A stretch of 64,000 nt of DNA from a virus: positions 16,566-80,565 of IMG/VR virus record IMGVR_UViG_3300017527_000123; one strand, 5' to 3'. The notes beneath the pieces are model-generated. The model saw nothing but the letters and a program-made list of their open reading frames with translations, was not told where the DNA came from and searched no databases. The position numbers were made by a program, and so were the translations under genes. This document shows positions 1-8,701 of the stretch, one piece after another (the first letter of the stretch is position 1; every line of letters starts with the position of its first letter).

Positions 1-306
1 GCATTCTTCACAGGCATTCAAATATTCATCAAAGGCTTTTTCATATTTCACGGAAGCAATAATGGCGGATTTTATTCCTGATTCAGTGGGCTTGTCTTTC
101 AGGCCAAACTCTGTGGGGTTCTTTCGGATTTCAATGTCCAACTCCGCTTGCACCAATTCCATCTGCTGTTTGATCTTGTCTCTGTTCTTGATGGCCTTGA
201 CAGAAAGTTCCGAATAACTCAAATAAAGGTTGTATTGTTTTTCAAGATCCTCATCCAGGTTGAAGCGGTCAACCTCTGTGTCAATGTCATAAAGATTTTC
301 CGGCAT
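1..306 (-). CDS. Coiled-coil protein, UvsY-like in pattern (3' part cut off by window edge)
   Basis: Leftward reading frame starting at an ATG at 306 and open to the left edge, so the C-terminus is missing. About 100 residues are visible: charged, helical, rich in Glu, Lys and Leu, with a block reading IRKNPTEFGLKDKPTESGIK near residues 60-80. That block and the helical pattern resemble the UvsY-like recombination mediators found beside phage DNA polymerases, which load recombinase on single-stranded DNA. This rests on pattern only; no catalytic motif exists to confirm it. It lies 14 bp downstream of the DNA polymerase gene in the same direction, so it is probably co-transcribed with the replication genes. 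Confidence 0.6.
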   Translation of the reverse strand, partial: MPENLYDIDTEVDRFNLDEDLEKQYNLYLSYSELSVKAIKNRDKIKQQMELVQAELDIEIRKNPTEFGLKDKPTESGIKSAIIASVKYEKAFDEYLNACEEC

Positions 307-320
307 GTTCTTTCCCTCCC

Positions 321-3155
321 CTATTTTTTCCTGAGATACTTCTTGAAATCCATGTCTTCAATTTCACTCCAAGGTTCATTTATCCTTCCAATCTTCACAT
401 CAATATCAAGAGGCACAATCAACCAATCAAATTTCCTGGCAGGCTTGACCACCATTGATTCATTGATGATCCGACAAATTTTCCCAACCTCTTTTGGATT
501 CACACTGATTCCAATGGAGTCATGGATTTCCCACATTGTTTTTGATTGCAATCCCTGCCTTGCAATTGTGTTGTTGACATCCATCATGGCATAAAGCAAA
601 AGGTGGAAGGCGGTGCCTTGGATCTTGCCATTGACAATCTGGTTGAAGGAGAGATGGCCGGATCTGCGGAAGCCAAATCTCATTTCAACATATCCCAACT
701 TTTTATATCGTTCCACACTCTTCAACTGCCACTCTTTGACAACGGGAAACTTTCCCCAGAAGTCTTGTTCACAATCTTTGATGTGTTCTTCAAAGTCATC
801 ATATCTTCTGATTCCTTCATTCCTCAGATGCTTCTTGACTGTGACTTCCTCTCCGGTCTTCAAGCCCATGCAATTTTGCCAGAGGTTTGCGGCACAGGCT
901 TTGAAATAGCTTCCATAAAATTCAGGGAAGACAAAACCATTCTTGGCAAAGAACCTCAACTCTCCTGTGAGTTGCTGTTCATTGAGTTTGAAAATGTTCA
1001 TGGCCTGATCACGGTGCATATCAGTGGTGGGGTTCAGGATATAGTTCACCAATGTTGGATCTTGTGATTCACAAGCAATGATCCTGACCTCAAGGGAACC
1101 ATAGTCAACCTCTGCAAGCCGATCACCCCAATGAGGAAAGACACCATCCCTGACATATTTCTTTGTCACTTTGTCCCTGATGGGTTGGTTCTGAATGTTG
1201 GGCTTTGAACTGCTGGATCTATAGGAAGCCGCTGTGTGCAAATCAATGAAAGGGTGAACAGTGTCATCCTTTGATTTCTCTTTTCTGAACTGGCTGAGAT
1301 AGGTGTCCCTGATCTTGATCAGCTTCCTTCTCTCAAGCAACTTCCTGGCAACCGGATTTTTCAGGGACTCCAAAACTTCCCTGTCCACAGAATCAAAATC
1401 CTTTGCAGTCTTCTTGATGGATGTCAGGCCAAGAACATCAAAGAACAGTTCCCTCATGTCTTTGGTGCTGTAGTCTTTGGCCTTTCTCTTGAAGGGTCTT
1501 TCCTTCATCTCTTCAAACAGCTTTGCCTCTTTGCTGTTCTCAATTTGGGTTTCTGACTTTGCAATGTTGATAGACAGCTTTTTTTCAACCTCTTCAAAAT
1601 ATACTGGATCAATGCAAAGTCCATTGTGCTGAGTTTCCGCCAATGTCTTCAGCCCTTCAAGGAAGAACACCCTGGCTTCTTCAAGCAATGATCCTGGCCG
1701 GATCTTCTTCCCTTGCACCTCTGCCAGGGCAAAGGTGATCCATGCGTCAAGTCCACCATAGGTCAGCAGATCAGAGAGGGGAGCCTTGTCAAGGTTGTTC
1801 CTGCTCCCTTCACCTGACTTCATGAATGGTCTGATTGATTCATCATAGGGAGGGATTCCAAAATTGACATATCCCTGAAACTTCAGGCCGGAGAAATTTA
1901 TTCTGGAATCAAGAATGTGGGCGGTGTTCATTGTGCAAGTCAGCCAGCCAACAACCGTTCTGACACCGAAGACAACCCTTGACCAGATTTCTTCAAACTT
2001 CAGATTGTGGGCAATCTTGGAAACATTTGGGTTGTTCAGGATTTCAATCCAAAGAGATTTGATTTCATAATAGTCATCATTGGTGAAGCCAGCTTCAGGA
2101 TGGTCAAAGGGAAAAGCAATTGTGAATCTTGAGGTTGACACATTGATTGACCAAACCTTTGGGTCAGGGTCATTGTAGGGAGAAATGGAACTGGTTTCAT
2201 AATCAAAAGCAATTTCTAGTTTTTTGTTGAGGATCTTTTTCAAATAATTCCTGATTGATTCAAAGTCAATCAACAATTTGATTTCATCTTCTGCCAATTC
2301 CCAAAAGGAATAATCACCGTTGAGTGGTCTGCTCTTTTTCCTGGTGACTGAGGCGGCACGTTTGATGTCTCTCTGCCATGTCAACTTCAGGTGGATGTCA
2401 TCCTCATTCCTCAAGATGTATGAAGGATGGTAGATTGGCAAGATCCATGAATTGAATCTGGTCTGCTCCGGCACACAAAGACCTCTCCATCTGGTGATTG
2501 TCAGATTGGAAAACATGCGGTTCCAGAAACTTTCAACGGCTGTTCCGCCAACAAGGATGATAAATTTTGGATTCAACTGGCGGATTTCTTTTTCAAGAAA
2601 AGTTTCATAGCAACACTTTTGTTGCTTGCGGGTTGGCTTCTTGTTTCCTGGCGGTCTGCAACGGACAGCATTGGTGATCCAGCAATCCCTTTGAAGATCA
2701 ATGCCAACCTTTCTCAATTCAAACCTGAGAAGTTTTCCAGCTTCACCAATGAAGGGTTGACCGGCTCTGTCTTCCTCTGCTCCTGGGGCTTCCCCAATTA
2801 TCAGAATTTGTTTCAGCCCTGTCCCAGAGTATTTCATTTCAGGGCTTTTGGCATTCTGAAACAAGCCGCAAACCTCACAGTCATAGACAGTCTTTGACTT
2901 GGCCTTGACCTTTGGCTTTGGCTTCTCAAAATCTGTGTCAGGGATTTCTTCCCAGGTGTCAGGAACCACTTCCTTGGGAATCAATTCTTCATACAAGGGC
3001 AGAGGAACTGAGGCGGCTGGTGTTCGGAACTGTGTGGCGGTTGTTGCTCCTCCGCTGTTCTTCTTTGCCTTGAGTTTTGGTTTGGCTTTTGGGCGTTTCT
3101 TCCCCTGATCTTTGGGCAACCGGATGTCAATTGCCCTGTTCTTTCGGCTGATCAT
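321..3155 (-). CDS. Fusion of family-4-type uracil-DNA glycosylase and family A DNA polymerase
   Basis: The 944-residue protein has two enzymes in one chain. Residues 90-260 match Fe-S uracil-DNA glycosylases: C93, C96, C166 and C181/C182 as cluster ligands, GEAPG at 121-125, CRPPGN at 166-171 and HPSY at 243-246. Residues 310-480 form a 3'-5' exonuclease (DYE at 318-320, AHNLKFE at 382-388). The polymerase follows: NIQNQPIR near 653, motif A around D684, HRDQA near 714, motif B with R734, K738 and Y747-G748, and motif C EIHD at 876-879. The first 90 residues are a basic, Pro- and Lys-rich linker. The protein should copy phage DNA with proofreading. The glycosylase keeps its key motifs, so it may sense or remove uracil during synthesis. 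The Shine-Dalgarno site is weak. It lies 26 bp after the acidic-protein gene. Confidence 0.93.
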   Translation of the reverse strand: MISRKNRAIDIRLPKDQGKKRPKAKPKLKAKKNSGGATTATQFRTPAASVPLPLYEELIPKEVVPDTWEEIPDTDFEKPKPKVKAKSKTVYDCEVCGLFQNAKSPEMKYSGTGLKQILIIGEAPGAEEDRAGQPFIGEAGKLLRFELRKVGIDLQRDCWITNAVRCRPPGNKKPTRKQQKCCYETFLEKEIRQLNPKFIILVGGTAVESFWNRMFSNLTITRWRGLCVPEQTRFNSWILPIYHPSYILRNEDDIHLKLTWQRDIKRAASVTRKKSRPLNGDYSFWELAEDEIKLLIDFESIRNYLKKILNKKLEIAFDYETSSISPYNDPDPKVWSINVSTSRFTIAFPFDHPEAGFTNDDYYEIKSLWIEILNNPNVSKIAHNLKFEEIWSRVVFGVRTVVGWLTCTMNTAHILDSRINFSGLKFQGYVNFGIPPYDESIRPFMKSGEGSRNNLDKAPLSDLLTYGGLDAWITFALAEVQGKKIRPGSLLEEARVFFLEGLKTLAETQHNGLCIDPVYFEEVEKKLSINIAKSETQIENSKEAKLFEEMKERPFKRKAKDYSTKDMRELFFDVLGLTSIKKTAKDFDSVDREVLESLKNPVARKLLERRKLIKIRDTYLSQFRKEKSKDDTVHPFIDLHTAASYRSSSSKPNIQNQPIRDKVTKKYVRDGVFPHWGDRLAEVDYGSLEVRIIACESQDPTLVNYILNPTTDMHRDQAMNIFKLNEQQLTGELRFFAKNGFVFPEFYGSYFKACAANLWQNCMGLKTGEEVTVKKHLRNEGIRRYDDFEEHIKDCEQDFWGKFPVVKEWQLKSVERYKKLGYVEMRFGFRRSGHLSFNQIVNGKIQGTAFHLLLYAMMDVNNTIARQGLQSKTMWEIHDSIGISVNPKEVGKICRIINESMVVKPARKFDWLIVPLDIDVKIGRINEPWSEIEDMDFKKYLRKK

Positions 3156-3181
3156 AATGTTTGTTTTCTTTGTTCTAATGT

Positions 3182-4075
3182 CTATGAATAATAATAGTCA
3201 ATGTCAGACAGCATCTCTTCGATTTCTGCGATTTGATCACCATCAAAAAAGACTTCCAATGACCTCAACCAATCCTTTGCATGGCTTGCATGTTTATCAG
3301 TATCAACCAAGACAGGCATGTTGGTTTGATTCTCTGATCCATCTTCATGGATTGAATAGACAAAGGCATCTTTGATTTCCAGGGCAACGATGGGAGAAGG
3401 AATCTCTTCTTCCTCATCCTCATCGAAGTTGGGAGCATTGACCAACTCTTTTGATTTTCTTTTGGCTGGTTTCTTCTGGGGTTTTTCTTCCTGCTGTTCT
3501 TCCTGCTGTTCATCATCATCAAAATAAACGGTTTCATCTTCTTCCGGTGGTGCATCCTCTTCCGGCTCATCAATGTCACCATATTCAGGATTGTCCACAA
3601 CCTTGCTGGCTGTCTCAATCTCTTCTTCAATGGGATCTTTTTCCGGCTCAACCAGATCCACTTCTTCATCCTTGGCTTCGGCGGGATCTGCGGGAGGTGC
3701 TTGCTCTGATGATTCTTCTTCCACAGTGGAATCAGCATCAACAAGTTCATCTTCTTCAGTGGTGGGCGGCTCATCATCTTCGGTTGAAGGCGGCTCCTCA
3801 GTCTCAACTTCATTCTGGCCTTCGGCTTCAGGATCATAGAAGTTTTCCTCATAGAACTGTTCCATCTCCTTTGTGATGGTGCCTTTGGGAACTTGTCCTT
3901 CATCCTGTCCATCATCAATGAACTCCAAAGCATCCTTGACCTTCAGGGCCAGGGAAAGAAGGTTGCTGGCTTTGAAGTCTTTCAGGTTGATCTTTTTTCC
4001 CTCTGGAACAAATGCAATTTGATTCAATTGTCTTGCAATCTTTTTGAACTCGACAAATGAGGATTTTATGTTCAT
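3182..4075 (-). CDS. Very acidic protein of unknown function
   Basis: The protein has 297 residues. The ends look folded: residues 1-55 are helical and basic, and residues 225-297 have mixed composition. The middle (about 75-220) is almost wholly Glu, Asp and Pro with a short basic patch KKPAKRKSK. I do not recognise a family. The long acidic stretch suggests a disordered, DNA-mimicking or protein-binding segment. Its place between a ParB-like gene and the DNA polymerase suggests a replication accessory role, which is inference. The start has a clear ribosome site (GAAAGGAAAT) 7 nt before the ATG. Antisense frames here are long only because GAA/GAT codons read openly on the other strand. Confidence 0.8.
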   Translation of the reverse strand: MNIKSSFVEFKKIARQLNQIAFVPEGKKINLKDFKASNLLSLALKVKDALEFIDDGQDEGQVPKGTITKEMEQFYEENFYDPEAEGQNEVETEEPPSTEDDEPPTTEEDELVDADSTVEEESSEQAPPADPAEAKDEEVDLVEPEKDPIEEEIETASKVVDNPEYGDIDEPEEDAPPEEDETVYFDDDEQQEEQQEEKPQKKPAKRKSKELVNAPNFDEDEEEEIPSPIVALEIKDAFVYSIHEDGSENQTNMPVLVDTDKHASHAKDWLRSLEVFFDGDQIAEIEEMLSDIDYYYS

Positions 4076-4114
4076 CTTTCAATTTCCTTTCAGGTTGAAG
4101 ATTGGAGAACGGAA

Positions 4115-5296
4115 CTATTCAGGAAATTCTTTTGAAGAGACTTGAACCGATGGGAGCATATAAACAAAGACACCTTTGTCATTTGCTTCAGCATACATTC
4201 TGAAGACATCCTCCCAGGAAAGACCTTCAGCGGCTCCCAAGATCAACCATCTGATTCCGGTCTTGGCAGAATAGAGTTTCTTCAGGTCAAGATATTTGTC
4301 CAGGCTTGAGGCAATCACAAAGTTGGTTCCGCCATTCAGCTTTTTGTTGACAAGGACTTTGCTGGATGTGGTCACTTGGGCGGGAGTGCTGACCTTGACT
4401 CCCAGGAAGATGTTGTCTCCGGTCTGGTTCCAATCAAACTCCTTCAGCCTTGCGGCTTGGGTTGTGCAAACCATGAAGAAGATGTCAGGGGTTTCATTCA
4501 TGGCATTGATGACACTTTGAACAAAGGGCTTCTTGTTTGCCTTCTGCATCAAGTCACCTGTCAGAACAACAATTCTTTCTTCCATTGGTGAATCTGGTTT
4601 GGCAACTGCTTTCTTGAGAAGGGTCAGGGCGGCTTCATCTTCGGGAAGGATTGACCAGATCCAGTTGGCAAAATCAACACCCTTGCCAGCCTTCAGGAAT
4701 TTGGATTTGGTCTTTGGGGTTTGCTTCTCTTTTTTCTTTATGTCCTTGTAGGATTGATCAACGGTCTTCTTCTTGGACTTGACTTCCTCTGCCTTGCCTT
4801 CTTTGACAACCTTCCTTGCACGGTTCACCTTTGAGACTGAGGTTCCCAAAGCCTTTGCGGTTTGTTTTGCTGAAGCCTCTTTCTTCTGACCAGCCTTCCG
4901 CTTGCCGCCAACGGAATCCACCTTCTCATTCTTTTCGATGTATTCAACAATTTCTTGTTCCGTGATGTTCCTTCGGTTCCGCTGATTGGCTATGGCATAG
5001 GCCAGGGCTTCTTCCTCTGTCTCAAATGTTTTGAAGACACAAGGAACTGATTTCCTTTTGCCAACGGCTTCTGCCGCCATGAGCCTTGTGTGTCCATCAA
5101 GGCAGACATGCTTTTTCCTGTCTTTGTTTTTCCGCCAAAGGGCAACCGGAAAGGCTTTGTCAAAGCCGTTCTTCTCCATGTCTTCTTGGATGGTGAAGAG
5201 GGTTTCATCTTCAATGTTGAACAGACCATCAAAAGGTTTCCTTCTCTCAATCTCATTGATTTCAACAAGACTGCTCCCGCCTGCTTTTGTTGCCAT
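4115..5296 (-). CDS. ParB-like nuclease-fold protein
   Basis: This 393-residue protein begins with a ParB/Srx-like domain (residues 1-110). It contains CLDGHTRLMAAEAVG, the hallmark DGHxR box, followed by EEALAYAIANQRNRRN, typical of the ParB N-terminal fold. Residues 110-200 are very Lys-rich with a possible helix-turn-helix (KQTAKALGTSVSKVNRARK, about 144-162). The C-terminal 190 residues are mixed alpha/beta and not recognised. Such phage proteins bind CTP or DNA, or act as nucleases. No specific role can be assigned. It is the first gene after a clear leftward promoter at 5381-5409 and has a strong ribosome site (AAAGGAG). Confidence 0.8.
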   Translation of the reverse strand: MATKAGGSSLVEINEIERRKPFDGLFNIEDETLFTIQEDMEKNGFDKAFPVALWRKNKDRKKHVCLDGHTRLMAAEAVGKRKSVPCVFKTFETEEEALAYAIANQRNRRNITEQEIVEYIEKNEKVDSVGGKRKAGQKKEASAKQTAKALGTSVSKVNRARKVVKEGKAEEVKSKKKTVDQSYKDIKKKEKQTPKTKSKFLKAGKGVDFANWIWSILPEDEAALTLLKKAVAKPDSPMEERIVVLTGDLMQKANKKPFVQSVINAMNETPDIFFMVCTTQAARLKEFDWNQTGDNIFLGVKVSTPAQVTTSSKVLVNKKLNGGTNFVIASSLDKYLDLKKLYSAKTGIRWLILGAAEGLSWEDVFRMYAEANDKGVFVYMLPSVQVSSKEFPE

Positions 5297-5346
5297 CTTG
5301 ACTCCTTTCTTGTTTACTGCTTGGGGTTTTCAAAAAATGAAAAAAC

Positions 5347-5409
5347 GTGCTGATTTTTATTGAGAAAAAAAGAATAGGCCATTATATTGATAATCAGCAC
5401 AAAACACAA
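5347..5409 (-). promoter_or_regulatory. Leftward sigma70-like promoter inside an inverted repeat
   Basis: On the minus strand a TATAAT at 5386-5381 is preceded, with a 17-nt spacer, by TTGTGT at 5409-5404. A 9-bp inverted repeat GTGCTGATT (5347-5355) / AATCAGCAC (5392-5400) surrounds the -10 box and covers the spacer, so it could be an operator. Transcription would enter the ParB-like gene at 5296. The surrounding 5297-5472 stretch is very AT-rich and holds no gene. Confidence 0.6.
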
Positions 5410-5473
5410 TCAATTTTTTTAATAATTTTAATAATATTAAAATGATTTTTTCTCGTTCAATGTGGCAAAGGGT

Positions 5474-5500
5474 TTTCAAAATTTGCGGCAAATTTTGAAA
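5474..5500. repeat. 27-bp perfect palindrome, copy 1
   Basis: Arms TTTCAAAATTTGC and GCAAATTTTGAAA flank a single central base. It starts one base after the TGA stop of the helicase gene. Three further copies occur in the window at 21258, 21312 and 42882. Read in the direction of the gene it follows, the central base is C in every copy. Confidence 0.9.
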
Positions 5501-5501
5501 G

Positions 5502-7115
5502 TCAACTGGTCAGCCATTCAGCATCCAAGATTGGTTGGGATACATACAAATTTTGACAACAAACCAGAAATCTTTTTTCATTGAATCGTTGATGCCGGTG
5601 AAGCAGGCAATTCAATCTGATCAATCCATATTCCCTTTCAATGTCTGAACACTGAATGCCAATCAAGCTGTCAACGGTTCCAGCCTTCCGAATATCTTCA
5701 GCAAGGTTCACGGTTCCAAAGGTGTCCTTCTCCATTCCCTGTCTGTTTGTCTGGGTTGCTGTGGTCACATTTATATTCTTTGTCTGGGCAAGACTCTTCA
5801 AAGATTGCCAGATGTCATTCAACTGATTTCTCAGGGAGTCTTGTCTTGTTGAAGAACTGAGCAGATCAGCATAGTCAATCACCACAAGATCAGGAATGAA
5901 ATTATACATGAGCCGGATTCTGTTCACCTCTTCAATGATGTCATTGACTGATGTGGTGTAGCACGGATGGCAGACATAAAAAAAATTGGAACTGTAGATC
6001 CCTGAGAATGCTTCCGCCTGTTTCATGAGCAGATCATTTGACCATTCATCCAAATCAAAATTCTCCCGATGAAAAGCCAATTGAAAATTCCCTCTGAGCC
6101 TTTCCCTTGTTCGGCAATAATCACAGCGTTGATAATCAGGATCAACATATTTGCTTTGCATGTTGGAGAGAGCAACCTTCAGCTTGTTGACTGCGTTGCC
6201 TTTGGTGATCGGTGAGTCAAGGGTTCCACTGTCAAGGGTGATGTCATTTTCCCTGTAGGGCAATTCACAAGAACCATTTTGATTCTTCATGCAATCAAAG
6301 AGGGTCTGATTGATGTTTGTCTTTTTTCTCAGCCTGCCTGACAGCCTTGTCATGATCCTTGATTCAATGTCAACCTTGCTCATCTCAAGAGATATGAACA
6401 GAACCTTCATGCCACTTTCAACCGCCTGGAATGCAGACTCCATCAAGAGGAAACTTTTGCCGGATTTCATTGGCCCCATGAAGCTGACAAGATGCCCTCT
6501 CTTGAATGGCCCCATGAGTGCTTCAATCTTGTTTCCATAACTGCTGAAACGTGGTGCCATAGAAAACAGGATGTCTGATCCATCGGAGTTCTTCAGCATT
6601 GACAGAACACCTTCAATGGAAACTTGGTTCAAAGGAACTCTCAACTCTGTGATCATTCTTTCAGAGATTCCATCAATGAGTTCCTTGGCATCTTCAACTT
6701 TGTTTTTCTCCAATAGAAAAAGAACATCCTTCGAAGTGATTTCCAAAGTTCTCTTCTGAAAATATTCTCTGGACAAATCCAAATAATATTCAGCATTGAA
6801 AGAGGGATCTTCTGAAAGATCAGAATACATTTCATTGAGGGTGAGAAAGAAATCCTCAATGGATTTTATGAACTCAGGATCATTGATCTTCTTTTTCTTC
6901 TGATCGAATAGAGTTCTGATTGCCCTGCCAGGAGCCTTGGAATATTTGTCATAATATTCAATGCAGGCTTCCACAAGAAAATCCAGATAGGGTGATTTCA
7001 TATAGCCTTTTCGATAGATGGGCCGAATCTCTTCAATATATTTATTTGAGATGATCATCCCAATGGCAATGTTCATCTCTTCACGGACATCAAAGTTTTG
7101 AATTTCCAGATCCAT
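5502..7115 (-). CDS. DnaB-like replicative helicase with zinc-ribbon insertion
   Basis: The 537-residue RecA-fold ATPase has Walker A GPMKSGKS at 214-221, an LFISLEMS strand typical of DnaB near 239-246, Walker B VVIDYADLL at 411-419 and a QTNR sensor-like loop near 455-458. Residues 1-165 are helical, like the DnaB N-terminal domain. Between Walker A and Walker B lies an insertion with two Cys pairs, C331-x2-C334 and C382-x2-C385, which looks like a split zinc ribbon. The protein should unwind the replication fork as a hexamer. It sits directly downstream of the initiator gene, as in other phage initiator-helicase pairs, with 12 bp between them. Ribosome site AAAGGAAG. Confidence 0.88.
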   Translation of the reverse strand: MDLEIQNFDVREEMNIAIGMIISNKYIEEIRPIYRKGYMKSPYLDFLVEACIEYYDKYSKAPGRAIRTLFDQKKKKINDPEFIKSIEDFFLTLNEMYSDLSEDPSFNAEYYLDLSREYFQKRTLEITSKDVLFLLEKNKVEDAKELIDGISERMITELRVPLNQVSIEGVLSMLKNSDGSDILFSMAPRFSSYGNKIEALMGPFKRGHLVSFMGPMKSGKSFLLMESAFQAVESGMKVLFISLEMSKVDIESRIMTRLSGRLRKKTNINQTLFDCMKNQNGSCELPYRENDITLDSGTLDSPITKGNAVNKLKVALSNMQSKYVDPDYQRCDYCRTRERLRGNFQLAFHRENFDLDEWSNDLLMKQAEAFSGIYSSNFFYVCHPCYTTSVNDIIEEVNRIRLMYNFIPDLVVIDYADLLSSSTRQDSLRNQLNDIWQSLKSLAQTKNINVTTATQTNRQGMEKDTFGTVNLAEDIRKAGTVDSLIGIQCSDIEREYGLIRLNCLLHRHQRFNEKRFLVCCQNLYVSQPILDAEWLTS

Positions 7116-7127
7116 AGACAGCTTCCT

Positions 7128-8513
7128 TTATAACTTTTCAAGTGATCCCTTCCTGACAAAATATTTTTCCATCTGATAATAGAAATTTTCACTGGCAAGA
7201 TAATGAAATTGCAGATCATCTTCTTCCACTCTTTCAAGCAAATAAAGGGCGGCATATTCAGAGAAAAATTCCTGGGCATTTGAAAAACAATTCAGGAGCA
7301 GGGTTCCAAATCCGTTGGTGTAAAATTTATATTTTGACTCATAGAGATTTTCCAGAATGGAAACCATCTTTGGCATCAATAGAAGTTTTTCATTGGGCGG
7401 ATCTTCCTGGGCATACTTCTTCCAGACATTAAGGATCAGGGATTCTTTTTCATTGAGGGGTTTTGCCGTTGGGCCGGATGCAAGAATGGCCTTGGCTTGC
7501 ACAAATCCTTTCAGACAGATTGAGAATAGGCTTTTATTTTCAAGAAGGATTTTTGCTTCAGGGAGGGGATTGTTGGAAAGCACCTTTTTGGCATAGGGGC
7601 TGGTGACAAAGAAACCATCAATGCCAATATTGACTGCGGAGTTCAATTGAATGGATGTTTGAGGATAGGTGAAAACGGTGAAGGGTTCTTTCAACAAGTC
7701 ATCATAGACAGCCATTGATTCTTTTATTCTCTCCGGTGGAAATTCTTTCAAGGCTTTGTTCAGTTGGATCATGGCGGTTTCAGTTGACTTCATTTTCCAT
7801 CTGGTCTTCCTGACATTCGGCAGGGTCAACCAATATCGGAACAGGCGGCAAGGGATCGGCCAGTTGTCCAGGCAATAGCGTTCAGTCAGATAATGATATT
7901 TTGGTTTGTTGGCTTCCATCTCAAAGACTCTTTTGTTTCGGATGGACTCCTTCAATCTCTGGGTTCTCTTCTCTTTGGATGGCAAGGAACTTTCATCTCT
8001 TCTGTCAAGGGACATGGCTTCACCTTCTTTCAAGGAATCTTCGGTGAACCCGCAAGGGTTCGAATTATGAAATAATTCCTCCTTGGACTCTTGTTTGATT
8101 AACTCTAATTTTGTGCATAGATTTTCTCTGCTCTTGTCCATAGATTTTCTATGCACCAGTGCATAGATTTCAGCCTCATGAATCCGATAGAAATTCTTGG
8201 CAGGCAGACCTTTCTTGACAACCGTGATGATCCCCAGATCCTTGAGGGTCTTGATGATTCTGAAGTGGGTGTTGTTTGAAATGGTCATGAGGGTTTGGAA
8301 CTGAGGCAGGGTGAAGAAGATTTCAGAGTCCTTGTCAAAGCCTTCCTTTGTTTTGATCAGAGTGGCTTGCTTCTTCAGCAGAATGCAGAGCCATTCAGCC
8401 GCCTTGTTTCCCAAGGATCTGCTCAAGCTGTGGATGTTCAGATAAAAGCCGGAATCAAGAGTCTTGATTCTGTCAAGAGGGGTTTGAACAATAGGGGCAG
8501 GATTTCCGTTCAC
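7128..8513 (-). CDS. Replication initiator (winged-helix, lambda O-like role)
   Basis: The 461-residue protein starts at GTG 8513, 6 nt after a strong AAAGGAGGT. Residues 20-115 look like a winged helix-turn-helix: SLGNKAAEWLCILLKKQ, then TMISNNTHFRIIKTLKDLGI and a KKGLPAKNFYRI wing. The rest is helical with a basic middle (about 170-235) and no recognised motif. Three 15-bp iterons with 23-bp spacing lie inside the gene at codons about 113-133, as origins lie within O-type initiator genes. It is followed by the DnaB-like helicase gene. The function follows from the domain, the iterons and the gene order. It probably binds the iterons and recruits the helicase. Confidence 0.75.
   Translation of the reverse strand: MNGNPAPIVQTPLDRIKTLDSGFYLNIHSLSRSLGNKAAEWLCILLKKQATLIKTKEGFDKDSEIFFTLPQFQTLMTISNNTHFRIIKTLKDLGIITVVKKGLPAKNFYRIHEAEIYALVHRKSMDKSRENLCTKLELIKQESKEELFHNSNPCGFTEDSLKEGEAMSLDRRDESSLPSKEKRTQRLKESIRNKRVFEMEANKPKYHYLTERYCLDNWPIPCRLFRYWLTLPNVRKTRWKMKSTETAMIQLNKALKEFPPERIKESMAVYDDLLKEPFTVFTYPQTSIQLNSAVNIGIDGFFVTSPYAKKVLSNNPLPEAKILLENKSLFSICLKGFVQAKAILASGPTAKPLNEKESLILNVWKKYAQEDPPNEKLLLMPKMVSILENLYESKYKFYTNGFGTLLLNCFSNAQEFFSEYAALYLLERVEEDDLQFHYLASENFYYQMEKYFVRKGSLEKL
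8113..8173. repeat. Iteron array, probable replication origin
   Basis: Three direct repeats of consensus GT[G/C]CATAGATTT plus a TCT or CAG tail lie at 8113-8127, 8136-8150 and 8159-8173, exactly 23 bp apart. A perfect inverted copy, CTATGCAC-CA-GTGCATAG (8149-8166), links copies 2 and 3. A degenerate fourth site, GATAGAAATTCT, is at 8186. Since 23 is not a multiple of three, the repeat cannot come from a repeated peptide. An AT-rich stretch (about 8065-8112) adjoins it. This is the layout of an iteron origin inside an initiator gene. Confidence 0.7.
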
Positions 8514-8577
8514 GGCAAGACCTCCTTTGAAACTTTTATAATGTTTAGAATTTCAACTGAGATGCGGAGCAGAAAGG

Positions 8578-8698
8578 GCCACTTCAGAAAGTGGCTAAAA
8601 GAGGATTGACTTTTTTTTGGGAATATCGGAGAATGTGGGCATCTTTAGGTTTTCCGGCGAAAGAATACCTGGATGAAGAAGGCCCACACAGGCCGATA
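8578..8698. ncRNA. Structured leader of the initiator gene, or small RNA
   Basis: The initiator and the next upstream gene are separated by 197 bp full of complementary segments. One long-range helix pairs TATCGG (8624-8629) with CCGATA (8693-8698) and TGTGGGC (8634-8640) with GCCCACA (8682-8688), separated by matching 4-nt internal loops. Inside it AGGT/ACCT and TTTC/GAAA pair around a 4-nt loop. A separate hairpin GCCACTT-CAGA-AAGTGGC is at 8578-8595. On the + strand the structure runs straight into a terminator (8702-8740), the layout of a small RNA. On the minus strand it is the 5' leader of the initiator mRNA. The sequence alone does not decide between the two. Confidence 0.45.
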
Positions 8699-8701
8699 AA
8701 G

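Noticed and set aside
3265-3933. Long alternative frames within the acidic-protein gene
   Set aside because: They are shadows produced by runs of GAA, GAT and GAG codons, and encode Met/Lys/Arg-rich nonsense.
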